Source: an uncultured Eubacteriales bacterium (lineage in GTDB: Bacteria; Bacillota; Clostridia; Oscillospirales; Oscillospiraceae). From it: DNA of 45,515 nucleotides. The DNA is taken from contig URCB01000010.1 in NCBI GenBank assembly GCA_900546255.1, positions 1-45,515 on the forward strand. The letters are read 5' to 3'. The notes under the pieces were generated by a model. It saw only the letters and a list, made by a program, of their open reading frames with translations, was not told the DNA's origin and searched no databases. Shown piece after piece: positions 34,287 through 41,822 of the stretch. Within the stretch, counting starts at the first letter, position 1, and every line of letters starts with the position of its first letter. Both the position numbers and the translations under genes were made by a program.

Positions 34287-34431
34287 GTCCGTTCCTGCCG
34301 TTTTCCCCAAATTTTCTGTTCTTTCCTCCCCTTTCCTTGGGAAGTATCACGGAGCAGGTTCCTTGGCTTGACTTCTTCCAGGGAGGTTGTTACCATGAAG
34401 GCATTCCACACCAGGAACAGGAGGCACTTCC

Positions 34432-35400
34432 ATGAAAACCCGTATCACCGAACTCTTCGGCATCCAGTACCCCATCATCCAGGGGGCCATGCAGTGGCTG
34501 TCCAAGCCCCGCCTGGCTGCCGCCGTGTCCAACGCCGGGGGGCTGGGTACCATCAATATGACCACCTATGCCACCCCGGAGGACTTTCAGGCCGCCATCC
34601 AGGAGCTCAAGTCCCTGACCGACCGGCCCTTCTCCGTCAACCTCTCCCTGCTGCCGGACACCAAGCCCGACGGGCCCATCAAAGGCTTCCTCCAGGCGGT
34701 GGTGAAGGAGAAGGTGAAGATCGTGGAGACCGCCGGCAGCTCCCCCGCCCCCTTGATGGACACCCTGAAAGGGGCCGGCTGCCTGGTGATGCACAAGATC
34801 CCCGACTCCCGCTTTGCCCACACCGCCCAGGAAGTGGGCTGCGACGCGGTGTGCATCGTGGGCTACGAGGGGGGCGGCCACCCGGGGATGGCCGGGGTGG
34901 GCTCCATCGTCCAGTGGCCCCTGACCACCGAGCGGTGCACCCTCCCTGTGGTGGGGGCCGGGGGCGTGTGCGACGGCCGCACCATGTACGCCGCCCTGGC
35001 CGCCGGGCTGGACGGGGTGATGGTGGGCACCCGCTTCCTCATGGCGGCGGAGACCGACATCGGCCCCCACCTCCGCCAGGCGGTGATGGACGCCAAGGAG
35101 ACCGACACCGTCCTCACCCAGACCAGCATCCGCAATGCCCTGCGGTCCCTGAAAACCCAGGAGGCCCTCCACATCATCGACTTTGAGAAAACTCACCACC
35201 CCACCTTGGAGGAGCTCTACCCCCTGATCCGGGGCACGGTGACCAAAGCCGCCTATGAGAAGGACGACCCCCAGGCCGCCCAGATCGCCATGGGCCAAGT
35301 GCTGGGCCGCATCCACGACGTGAAGCCCGCCGCCCAGATCATCCAGGATATGATGGACGAGCTCTACGCCATGCACCGCCGTGTGAGCAATATGCTGTAA
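34432..35400 (+). CDS. Nitronate monooxygenase / FabK-like flavoprotein
   Basis: This 322-residue FMN enzyme of the 2-nitropropane dioxygenase family has an N-terminal YPIIQGAMQWLSKPRLAAAVSNAGG block, then a YEGGGHPG motif (about 143-150) with the catalytic-type histidine, then VVGAGGVCDG and a GVMVGTRFL phosphate-binding block. Members are nitronate monooxygenases or FabK-type enoyl-ACP reductases, and sequence alone does not separate them here. An ACAGGAGG site precedes the ATG. No fatty-acid genes are nearby, which weakly favours the oxygenase-type reading. A possible promoter TTGACT-N17-TACCAT lies at 34368-34396. Confidence 0.85.
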   Translation: MKTRITELFGIQYPIIQGAMQWLSKPRLAAAVSNAGGLGTINMTTYATPEDFQAAIQELKSLTDRPFSVNLSLLPDTKPDGPIKGFLQAVVKEKVKIVETAGSSPAPLMDTLKGAGCLVMHKIPDSRFAHTAQEVGCDAVCIVGYEGGGHPGMAGVGSIVQWPLTTERCTLPVVGAGGVCDGRTMYAALAAGLDGVMVGTRFLMAAETDIGPHLRQAVMDAKETDTVLTQTSIRNALRSLKTQEALHIIDFEKTHHPTLEELYPLIRGTVTKAAYEKDDPQAAQIAMGQVLGRIHDVKPAAQIIQDMMDELYAMHRRVSNML

Positions 35401-35415
35401 TTTCTCCGGTTCTCG

Positions 35416-35444
35416 TTGACTTTTTGTGTCAAAATAGCTATCAT
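35416..35444 (+). promoter_or_regulatory. Sigma-A-type promoter upstream of the first ECF sigma gene
   Basis: TTGACT, 17 bases and TATCAT lie 16 bp after the stop of the preceding gene and about 230 bp before the sigma start codon. Confidence 0.65.
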
Positions 35445-35676
35445 AGTAAGGGATTCCTGCCCCGATGGTTGCCTTGCTGGCCAGGGAAGGAAGGTTTCTG
35501 TGGGTATCTTACCCCGGCGCCTTCCTGGGAGCAATCCCAAAAGGGAGGGAAGTGTCTCCTCTCTTTTGGGGGCATCTACGCAAATTTCTGTAGGAATTAC
35601 GCAAAAATAGGCAAGGTTCGCCTTTGGAATGACCGTGGCGCCCCCCAGCGCGCCACGCCAAGCGAGGACATCCACT
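35445..35676 (+). promoter_or_regulatory. Long structured leader of the sigma gene
   Basis: About 230 bases carry no convincing gene. They hold a CCCAAAAG/CTTTTGGG hairpin (about 35535-35569), two copies of ACGCAAA 21 bp apart (near 35577 and 35598), and a perfect CGTGGCGC/GCGCCACG hairpin (35634-35657) just before the ribosome site. No known riboswitch class was recognised. Confidence 0.4.
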
Positions 35677-36198
35677 ATGATCATCTACTTAGCCGCCATC
35701 GACGCCCCGGAGGACCGGGACACCTTCGTGGCCCTCTACGAGACCTACCGGAACCTCATGTTCCATGTGGCCCACCAAATTCTTCGCAACGAGGCCGACG
35801 CCGAGGACGCCGTCCACGACGCCTTTTTGACCGTCGCGGAAAAAATTCAAATTTTTTCTTCCCTGGAGCGTCACAAAACCCGGTCCTTGCTCGTTACTAT
35901 AGTTGAACACAAGGCCATCGACTTCTACCGGAAGAAGCAGCGCCGGGGAGAGGCCCCCCTGGTGGAGGAGATCTCCGGCATCGACCCCGGGCCCCAGGAG
36001 GACGCCTCCCCCCTGGCCCAGTGCATCCTTCGCCTGCCTGGGCGGTACCGGGAATTCTTCCGGCTGAAGTACGAGCTGGGCTACTCCACCCGGGAGGCCG
36101 GCCAGCTGATGGGCCTGTCCTGGGCCGCCGCCCGAAAGCTGGAGCAGCGGGCCAAGGAAAAACTGCGGGCACTTTGCCAGGAGGAGGGGATTCTATGA
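35677..36198 (+). CDS. ECF-type RNA polymerase sigma factor
   Basis: This 173-residue sigma factor has region 2 at about 14-80 (YETYRNLMFHVAHQILRNEADAEDAVHDAFL, then VEHKAIDFYRKK) and region 4 at about 112-165 (LPGRYREFFRLKYELGYSTREAGQLMGLSWAAARKLEQRAKEKL). The ATG at 35677 follows GAGGAC; an upstream in-frame ATG has no ribosome site. Its stop overlaps the ATG of the anti-sigma gene. Codons in the 35836-35905 stretch are markedly AT-rich and include an exact copy of the GTCACAAA-N14-CGTTA element, so the gene carries an internal promoter-like site. Confidence 0.93.
   Translation: MIIYLAAIDAPEDRDTFVALYETYRNLMFHVAHQILRNEADAEDAVHDAFLTVAEKIQIFSSLERHKTRSLLVTIVEHKAIDFYRKKQRRGEAPLVEEISGIDPGPQEDASPLAQCILRLPGRYREFFRLKYELGYSTREAGQLMGLSWAAARKLEQRAKEKLRALCQEEGIL
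35870..35902 (+). promoter_or_regulatory. Intragenic ECF-type promoter in the sigma gene
   Basis: GTCACAAA (35870-35877), 14 bases and CGTTACTATAG (35892-35902), preceded by A/T tracts at 35840-35858. Both blocks and the spacing match the sites at 36912 and 40126. It would drive the sigma 3' end and the anti-sigma gene. Confidence 0.6.
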
Positions 36199-36884
36199 CG
36201 TTTTTCACCGACGACCGCCTGCGTCAGGCGGCACAAGAAGCCGGGGCCATCCTGGACGGCAGCCTCCCCGCCCCGGAGGACTGCCCCCACACCTTCTCCC
36301 TCCCCTTCCAGGCCAAGATGGCCAAGCTCCTGCGGCGGCACAAACGGGCCCCCGCCCGCCGGGCCATGCGCCGGGTGGCCTGCCTGGTGCTGGTGTGCCT
36401 GCTGGGCAGCGGGGTGTTCCTCACCACCAACGCCCAGGCAAGGGAAGCGTTTTTTGGGTGGGTGAGCCAAATCGTGGAAAGCACCGTCGATTATACCTTT
36501 GACGGTGCCGTCTCGGAAGTCAAATACCATTATTATCTCCCTGCCGTTCCAGAGGGGTACTGGGAAGTGGACCGGTATGAAGATGACGTTTCAGGAGATG
36601 AATTGTACGAAAACTCTTTCGGAGAATATTTATCATTTACCTATTTTTATGTAACTGGTAACAGCACTTCTATGCTCACCCTTTTCGGTATAGATGCGAT
36701 GGAAAAAACAAATGTTTCGGTCAACGGCATCTCCGCAGACTACTATTTCGATGACACCGGCGAGATCTCCAGTTCCCTTGTTTGGATCGATCCGGAGAGC
36801 AACGCATTGCTTCACCTATCTGCTTACCTGGATAAGGACGACCTGATTGCCCTTGCCGAGAGTATCGTCCGGGAAGAAAAATAA
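36195..36884 (+). CDS. Probable membrane anti-sigma factor, DUF4367-like
   Basis: This 229-residue protein has one membrane segment (about residues 57-77). The first 55 residues are cytoplasmic and basic near the membrane, fitting the sigma-binding part; the rest lies outside and resembles DUF4367 (EGYWEVDRYEDD, then a strand-rich end with WIDPESNALLHLSAYLDKDDLIALAESI). The ATG overlaps the sigma stop (ATGA), as is usual for sigma/anti-sigma pairs. It should hold the sigma factor inactive until an envelope signal is sensed. The 3' half is more AT-rich than the 5' half. Confidence 0.8.
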   Translation: MTFFTDDRLRQAAQEAGAILDGSLPAPEDCPHTFSLPFQAKMAKLLRRHKRAPARRAMRRVACLVLVCLLGSGVFLTTNAQAREAFFGWVSQIVESTVDYTFDGAVSEVKYHYYLPAVPEGYWEVDRYEDDVSGDELYENSFGEYLSFTYFYVTGNSTSMLTLFGIDAMEKTNVSVNGISADYYFDDTGEISSSLVWIDPESNALLHLSAYLDKDDLIALAESIVREEK

Positions 36885-36900
36885 ATTTTTTAAAAAATTT
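36883..36900. repeat. A/T palindrome upstream of an ECF promoter
   Basis: Nine-base arms AAATTTTTT and AAAAAATTT form a perfect palindrome directly after the anti-sigma stop and 11 bp before the -35 block at 36912. It may act as an UP element, or as a weak terminator. Confidence 0.45.
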
Positions 36901-36911
36901 TCAAATATCGC

Positions 36912-36947
36912 GTCACAAATCGCCTCCCTCGTTCGTTACTATGGGTG
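36912..36947 (+). promoter_or_regulatory. ECF-type promoter of the secreted 118-residue protein
   Basis: GTCACAAA (36912-36919), 14 bases and CGTTACTATGGGTG (36934-36947). The start codon follows at 36976. Confidence 0.7.
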
Positions 36948-36975
36948 AAAAACGAAACGAAGGGAGGTGATTTCT

Positions 36976-37332
36976 ATGCGGAAGCAAATTTTGGCGTTGG
37001 TGATGGTGTTGGTAATGCTCATGGGCGTGGCAGCCCAGGCAACAGGGCCGATGAAAGCACCTGCCGCAAGGCCAAGCTTGGCGTTTAATGGCAGTTCTGG
37101 CGTCTTCTCTGTAACTGTTTCTTCCATTAAAAGCACAGACCCCATTTCCGTCACCGCAAAACTGTGGCGGGGGACGCGATGCCTGAACACTTGGACGGCC
37201 TCTGGTAGCGGAAGAGTGAAAATGGAAAAAAACTTCGCCGCGATCAAGGGGAATACCTACAAGGTGACCGTGGACTACACCATCAACGGCGTCAAGCAGC
37301 CTCAGAAATCTACGACGGGGATATGCAACTGA
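36976..37332 (+). CDS. Small secreted protein, DUF6147-like, probable sigma target
   Basis: This 118-residue protein has a signal peptide ending near AQA (residue about 22) and a mature part of short beta strands (VFSVTVSSIKSTDPISVTAKLW, then NTWTASGSG and YKVTVDYTINGV) ending in a cysteine near the C terminus. The pattern resembles small secreted Clostridia proteins labelled DUF6147, a tentative match. An AGGGAGG site is eight bases before the ATG. The ECF-type promoter 30 bp upstream and the neighbouring sigma/anti-sigma pair make it a likely target of that sigma factor. Confidence 0.7.
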   Translation: MRKQILALVMVLVMLMGVAAQATGPMKAPAARPSLAFNGSSGVFSVTVSSIKSTDPISVTAKLWRGTRCLNTWTASGSGRVKMEKNFAAIKGNTYKVTVDYTINGVKQPQKSTTGICN

Positions 37333-37433
37333 GAACTTTCTCTACTACTAAAGTGGGAGATGAGCGTTCACCCTATTTAAAACCGTTTCGAACCATCAAA
37401 TATGAAAATATATCAATGTAAAAGGAGTTAAAG

Positions 37434-38774
37434 ATGAGAAATTTCATCGCAAAGAGAATCATCAGCTGCGCCCTCGCAGTGATTTTGATCGTCAGCCTTT
37501 CTGCTGGAATTATGGCCCAGGCTTCTTCCCCTATTGCTAATGAAGGAAAGTTGCTGGAAGCCGCCAATCCTATTCTTACAGCTTACAAAGAGCACTACGT
37601 CCTCAACAACGTGAGGGTAACAAACCTCAGTGAATCCTCCAAAGGGAATGGTGAACAGTACATCGAGTTCTTTTTGACCTTTGATGCTACCCTTAAGTAC
37701 GACAGTGCCGTAGATCTTCCTAAAGTGAAAGGAATCTCTAAAGCATTGAACGTTGACGGAGATCTTCCAACTGTGCAGGACTTCTCCCGAAAAATCCACG
37801 CCTCTGAAACCCTGCGCATAATAAACGCTGACGTACAGTCGGAAATGCAGTCCAACGATGCAGCAAGCGCGTTGAATGCCATAGAGGCTACACTTTCTAC
37901 TACCGAAGGAAAAGAACCGGTCCTGTCTAGTGCACAAAAGGTTCGTCTCGTCTCCGACTATGTTCTTGATGAACTGGACACCTTCGTAACCAACCTACAG
38001 GAAGAATACATTGGCAAAAGTTCGGAATTTAACATCGGTCTTCGTGCAACGGTTGATAGGCAGAGTAACGTTCTCAACTTAGAATATGGTGTTTTTGATG
38101 GATATTCTGATGATATTTCCACAGTTATCCCTGCTTCCACTGAAAGTATGATTCAAGCAGGAGAGAAACAAGTTTCTGAGACCGTTGATATGGCCTTAGA
38201 AAAAGTGATACAAAACGATTCTTTTTCTGCGATTGCTCCCACTTCTAATACCAGTTTTGTCTATTATCGGACTAAAGCACGTGATTATGCTAACAAATAT
38301 ACCGTGAATGCCGGGAAAAGATATTGTAGTACTCACAAACAAAATATTCGTCAAAGCGCACAATATTACAATCCGGCATACTTCTATTTCTGCTGTAACG
38401 ACTGTGCTAACTATGCTTCCCAAGCAATGTATGCGGGCGGTGTTCCTCAAGACTCTCTCTGGAAATCAAACAAGAGTTGTAGTCCCTGGATTAACTGCCT
38501 AAGTATGCGGAATTATTTCAAAAATGTAAAAAGATATTGGACAAAAGTAAGCTATAATCAATGCAATGCTGGCGGGATTATTCTTCTTCTGAATGAAAAC
38601 AAAAAACCTTATCATGCTATGATTAATGTTTTAAATGACTCTGTTACTACAAAGTACTCCGCTCATACGAACGATCGTCTTAAGTATGTCTATACCCACT
38701 CTTCTCTGCTTGCCGATGCTGGCACAGGCGCCGTAGAATACTATGTCTTTGACAATGTATACCCAGCCCACTAA
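37434..38774 (+). CDS. Secreted protein with C-terminal Amidase_6-like domain
   Basis: This 446-residue exported protein has a signal peptide of about 30 residues, an unassigned N-terminal domain (about 40-280), and a C-terminal domain (about 281-440) of the putative amidase family Amidase_6. A cysteine motif NDCANYASQAMYAGGV carries the likely nucleophile, and a HAMINV histidine block follows. Additional cysteines nearby (CST, FCCN, SCSPW, QCNAG) set it apart. The likely target is peptidoglycan or a surface peptide, by inference. The gene is clearly more AT-rich than its neighbours, suggesting later acquisition. An AAAAGGAG ribosome site precedes the ATG. It follows the 36976 gene by 101 bp with no clear promoter. 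Confidence 0.78.
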   Translation: MRNFIAKRIISCALAVILIVSLSAGIMAQASSPIANEGKLLEAANPILTAYKEHYVLNNVRVTNLSESSKGNGEQYIEFFLTFDATLKYDSAVDLPKVKGISKALNVDGDLPTVQDFSRKIHASETLRIINADVQSEMQSNDAASALNAIEATLSTTEGKEPVLSSAQKVRLVSDYVLDELDTFVTNLQEEYIGKSSEFNIGLRATVDRQSNVLNLEYGVFDGYSDDISTVIPASTESMIQAGEKQVSETVDMALEKVIQNDSFSAIAPTSNTSFVYYRTKARDYANKYTVNAGKRYCSTHKQNIRQSAQYYNPAYFYFCCNDCANYASQAMYAGGVPQDSLWKSNKSCSPWINCLSMRNYFKNVKRYWTKVSYNQCNAGGIILLLNENKKPYHAMINVLNDSVTTKYSAHTNDRLKYVYTHSSLLADAGTGAVEYYVFDNVYPAH

Positions 38775-38806
38775 GTGGCCTTGCCCTTTGAAAGGAGTCA
38801 TCTCTC

Positions 38807-39946
38807 ATGACCATAAAGCATCGCCGCATTATAATTGGCATTCTTATCGCCGCTGTTGCAATTTTAGTAGGTGTTCTGCTCTCACACACAGCACAGAACA
38901 GGCCCGCCCTCACCCCAACACCTACATTTATCATCTCCACCCCTGTGGGCTTCCTTCTCTCCCAGGACACTCCCACCTCTGAGGACGGATTGGACGGGAC
39001 CTTCTCCATCCGGACCGGCAGCTGGGACCTGAACGCCGGCACGTTCCAATATGAGGAAACCCCTGTTCTGGAGACCACCGGCCCGGAACGGGATATCGAA
39101 CTATTCCATTGGAACGGCACAGACCAATACATCGTAGGAGACCAGGAAACCGTAACCGCTGCCTCGGATAACACCCAACTGACCTCCTGGGGCCCCCTTT
39201 ATGATGACAGCCGCGTCTGTTGGGGGCCGGGGTACCGGCTTTTGGTCTCCCTGGACAATCCCGCCCAGATCACCCTGGAACGGGAAGACACCGATCCCGT
39301 CACCGTCACCCTCCCCGATCCCCGGGAGGACTTGCCCCTGGATGAGCTGTTCTCCTTTGGGCATATCTTGGAAGGGGACCAACTGACGCTGGCCTACGGT
39401 GCCCTTCTCACCGTGGAAGGCGGTCAGGAGGACCTGTTGCTTACCGCCACGGTGGATCTATCCACCCAACAGGTGCAGTGGTCCAACCCTACTACGGTTC
39501 CGCAGGAGTACGTACGAACCCTATTCTATCCGTACAATGTATACTACCCCATTCTGGACCAGAAACTCTATTTCTCCACCGGAGAGTCCGCCGCCTACTT
39601 TGACCTGTCCACCCAAACCTTTACCGTCCTGGAGGACCTTCCCGAACAACTGGACAGCCTCTTCCCTGGGATAAAGCGGACATACTATTCCTTTAGCAAC
39701 GAAACCGCTCCCGCAGAACCCATGGGGGCCACAGAAGAGGTGGCCATCTTTGGCTTCCTATACGAGGGCCGCAATGTCTGGGTCGCCCTCCGGGATGACC
39801 AGGTGCTGGGGGTGTTGGAACAGTCCCTGGAGAACAACACCATCACCTGCTATGACAGCGCGTTCCAGCAGACCAGCCAAGTGGAACTGCCCTTCTCCCT
39901 GTACAACCTCCAGCCCCAGGCCTCTGTCACGCCGTTCCCCATTTAA
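38807..39946 (+). CDS. Membrane-anchored extracellular protein, function unknown
   Basis: This 379-residue protein has one N-terminal membrane segment (about 8-26) and an extracellular part made of repeated short strands with recurring W, G and D turns, such as SWDLNAG, WGPLYDD and YFDLSTQTF. This suggests a beta-propeller or beta-sandwich. I do not recognise a named family. A GAAAGGAG site precedes the ATG, and it lies 32 bp after the amidase-like gene, so the two may be co-transcribed. GC content returns to the chromosomal level here, unlike the gene before it. Confidence 0.65.
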   Translation: MTIKHRRIIIGILIAAVAILVGVLLSHTAQNRPALTPTPTFIISTPVGFLLSQDTPTSEDGLDGTFSIRTGSWDLNAGTFQYEETPVLETTGPERDIELFHWNGTDQYIVGDQETVTAASDNTQLTSWGPLYDDSRVCWGPGYRLLVSLDNPAQITLEREDTDPVTVTLPDPREDLPLDELFSFGHILEGDQLTLAYGALLTVEGGQEDLLLTATVDLSTQQVQWSNPTTVPQEYVRTLFYPYNVYYPILDQKLYFSTGESAAYFDLSTQTFTVLEDLPEQLDSLFPGIKRTYYSFSNETAPAEPMGATEEVAIFGFLYEGRNVWVALRDDQVLGVLEQSLENNTITCYDSAFQQTSQVELPFSLYNLQPQASVTPFPI

Positions 39947-40002
39947 GGCCATGCTTGGGTTGGCCTCCTGCCGCAGCTTACGTGCAGCAAATCTTCCCCT
40001 TT

Positions 40003-40019
40003 CTTAAGCCTTTCTTAAG
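40003..40019. promoter_or_regulatory. CTTAAG-N5-CTTAAG response-regulator-like repeat
   Basis: Two CTTAAG copies (40003-40008 and 40014-40019) are 11 bp apart; TTTCTTAAG is repeated in full. The spacing matches OmpR-family sites such as the streptococcal CiaR box. It lies in the 320-bp gene-free stretch 39947-40266, which also holds a hairpin and an ECF-type promoter. Confidence 0.45.
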
Positions 40020-40045
40020 TTTCCCCCAAACCCCTTGCGAAACCG

Positions 40046-40079
40046 CCGCCCCTCTGCCACAATGCAGGCAGAGGGGCGG
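40046..40079. terminator. Hairpin in the 39947-40266 gap
   Basis: Thirteen-base perfect arms CCGCCCCTCTGCC (40046-40058) and GGCAGAGGGGCGG (40067-40079). There is no T-run, so the terminator call is tentative. Confidence 0.5.
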
Positions 40080-40125
40080 TAGACTTTGCAAAATGTAAAC
40101 TTTCTGTAAACACCCCATTTCCCCT

Positions 40126-40155
40126 GTCACAAATCCCCCCTTTTCGACGTTATAG
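40126..40155 (+). promoter_or_regulatory. ECF-type promoter of the lipoprotein gene
   Basis: GTCACAAA (40126-40133), 14 bases and CGTTATAG (40148-40155), matching the sites at 35870 and 36912 in both blocks and spacing. It is about 110 bp before the start at 40267. Confidence 0.65.
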
Positions 40156-40266
40156 ATAGTAGAACCTCGATCTGAAAACCAGATGGTCCCCGCCTCGGTG
40201 GCCAAGTCTCTGTATGCATAATCGAATTTCCCGGTGTCAACCCGTGGTTCCGTAAGGTGGTGCCCC

Positions 40267-41136
40267 ATGCAAACACGTCCCGCTCTGCTCCTGGTGCTGG
40301 TTCTGGCCCTGCTGGCCACCGGCTGTGCCAACCGTCCCAACCTCTCTTCGGGGATAACGACAGAGACCGTCCTCTCCCTGCCTCCGGACTTGGAGGTCCC
40401 GGCGGGGGACACGGCCTTGCTGTATCCCCTCTCCGCCAGCCCCGAAGGGGCCAAGGCCCAGGTGGAGGCCCTGGTGGGCCAGCCCCTGGGGGAGGGGGAG
40501 CCGGGGGTGTCGGGCACCCTCTATTCCCTGGGACAGGCCACGGTGACCATCGACCAGGACACCGGCTACTGGACCTACGAGACGGGGCAGGACATCTTCT
40601 CCGTGGATCCATCTGCCCTCCCGCCTCCCCTCTCCGATGCCCAGGCCCAGGCCATCGCCCTGGACTACCTCCAGACCCACGGCCTGTGGTCCGGGCCCAT
40701 GGCCAGCGTAGGGGTCGGCCCCATCACCAGCGGGGAGACCGGCGGGGACACCATCCTGGGCAAGAACGTCTACTGCTTCCCCGCCGTGGACGGAGCCCCG
40801 GTGGAGGGGGTCTTCCGGATCGTGGTCACCCTGGACCCCACGGGGAAGGTGGTTACGGTCCACCACCTGGCCGCCCAGCCCGGGCAGCCGCGGGAGGTCC
40901 CCCTGAAATCCCGGGCCCAGCTGGCATCGGACCTGGCCCGGGGGAACTACTCTTCCAACCTCTACCAAACCCTCACCGACCCGGTGGTGGAGACCTGCAC
41001 CCTCCGGCTCTACGCCGACGCCACCCCGGTGGAGGGGCAGACCTACCTCTACCCCGTCTACGTCCTCACCGGCCATGGGACCATGCCGGATGGGACCACC
41101 GAGTGGTTTGAGGTCATCGTGGACGCCCAAGCCTAA
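40267..41136 (+). CDS. Lipoprotein, function unknown, probable ECF sigma target
   Basis: This 289-residue lipoprotein has a signal sequence with lipobox LLATGC and the acylated cysteine at C20. The mature protein has no family I recognise; the middle contains an ALDYLQTHGLW helix and a later VFRIVVTLDPTGKVVTVHHL block that loosely recalls PepSY- or YycH/I-type folds. The ATG at 40267 follows AAGGTGG; in-frame codons upstream lack one. The ECF-type promoter upstream suggests membership in the envelope-stress regulon of the 35677 sigma factor. A strong terminator separates it from the second sigma operon. Confidence 0.7.
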   Translation: MQTRPALLLVLVLALLATGCANRPNLSSGITTETVLSLPPDLEVPAGDTALLYPLSASPEGAKAQVEALVGQPLGEGEPGVSGTLYSLGQATVTIDQDTGYWTYETGQDIFSVDPSALPPPLSDAQAQAIALDYLQTHGLWSGPMASVGVGPITSGETGGDTILGKNVYCFPAVDGAPVEGVFRIVVTLDPTGKVVTVHHLAAQPGQPREVPLKSRAQLASDLARGNYSSNLYQTLTDPVVETCTLRLYADATPVEGQTYLYPVYVLTGHGTMPDGTTEWFEVIVDAQA

Positions 41137-41165
41137 TGCTTTTTTCTGGTTCCTCCCTGTTTTGC

Positions 41166-41213
41166 GCCCCCGGCGCGGCTGTTTGCCGCACCGGGGGCCT
41201 TTGCCTTTTTTCA
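41166..41213 (+). terminator. Intrinsic terminator of the lipoprotein gene
   Basis: GCCCCCGG-GCGGC pairs with GCCGC-CCGGGGGC around a small loop, with one mismatch bulge, followed by a T-run near 41205-41211. Confidence 0.9.
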
Positions 41214-41267
41214 AAAAATTTTCCGTCCGCCCTATCTTTTTCCCCCGCTCCCCCGTTATACTGGGTG
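41207..41267 (+). promoter_or_regulatory. Candidate ECF-type promoter of the second sigma operon
   Basis: An A/T tract (TTTTTT-C-AAAAAATTTT, 41206-41222) is followed about 31 bases later by CGTTATACTGGGTG (41254-41267). The same layout occurs at 36886-36947, but the -35 position here reads CTATCTTT rather than GTCACAAA, which would fit a different ECF specificity. Confidence 0.45.
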
Positions 41268-41306
41268 GAACGCGCGATTCCACCGCTCAGAAAGGAGGGA
41301 AGAACC

Positions 41307-41822
41307 ATGGACCCAGATGCCGGCCTGATCCGCCGGATGAACCAGGGGGACGACGAGGCCATCGAGGCCTTCGTCCGAAAGTACTACCCCCAGATCCTGG
41401 GGTACTGCTGCTACCATCTCCGCCACCGCCAGGACGGGGAGGACGTCACCCAGGAGACCTTCGCCCGGTTCTTCGCCTCCCTGGACCGGTACCGCCACTA
41501 TGGCAAGGCGGCCAACTATCTCTACGTCATCGCCGGCAACCTCTGCCGGGACCACCTCCGCCGCCGGCAGGAGCTCCCCCTGGAGGACCTGCCCCAGGAG
41601 GAGGCCCCGCCCGCCGACTGGGACACCCGCCTGGACCTGGAAGCCGCCTTCCGGGCCCTGCCGGAGGAGATCCAGGCCGTGGCCGTCCTCTGCCTGCTCC
41701 AGGAGCGCAAGCAGCGGGAGGCCGCCAAGATCCTGGGCATCGGCCTGCCCCTGGTGAAGTACCGGCTCCGCCGGGCCAGAGAACTGCTGGCCCAATCTTT
41801 GGGAAAGGAGGCCCTTCCATGA
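41307..41822 (+). CDS. Second ECF-type RNA polymerase sigma factor
   Basis: This 171-residue sigma factor has region 2 at about 8-75 (YYPQILGYCCYHLRHRQDGEDVTQETFARFFA, then YVIAGNLCRDHLRRR) and region 4 at about 105-155 (RALPEEIQAVAVLCLLQERKQREAAKILGIGLPLVKYRLRRARELL). An AAAGGAGGG site precedes the ATG. Its stop overlaps the next gene's ATG. No zinc-finger anti-sigma is encoded here; the following membrane protein takes that position. It heads an operon with an ABC transporter, so it may respond to a toxic compound exported by that transporter. Confidence 0.92.
   Translation: MDPDAGLIRRMNQGDDEAIEAFVRKYYPQILGYCCYHLRHRQDGEDVTQETFARFFASLDRYRHYGKAANYLYVIAGNLCRDHLRRRQELPLEDLPQEEAPPADWDTRLDLEAAFRALPEEIQAVAVLCLLQERKQREAAKILGIGLPLVKYRLRRARELLAQSLGKEALP

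Noticed and set aside
34395..34431. Short leader peptide gene before the nitronate monooxygenase
   Set aside because: An ATG with a good GGAGG site exists at 34395, but its frame runs on as a long shadow through the real gene without a nearby stop, so a regulatory leader is unlikely.
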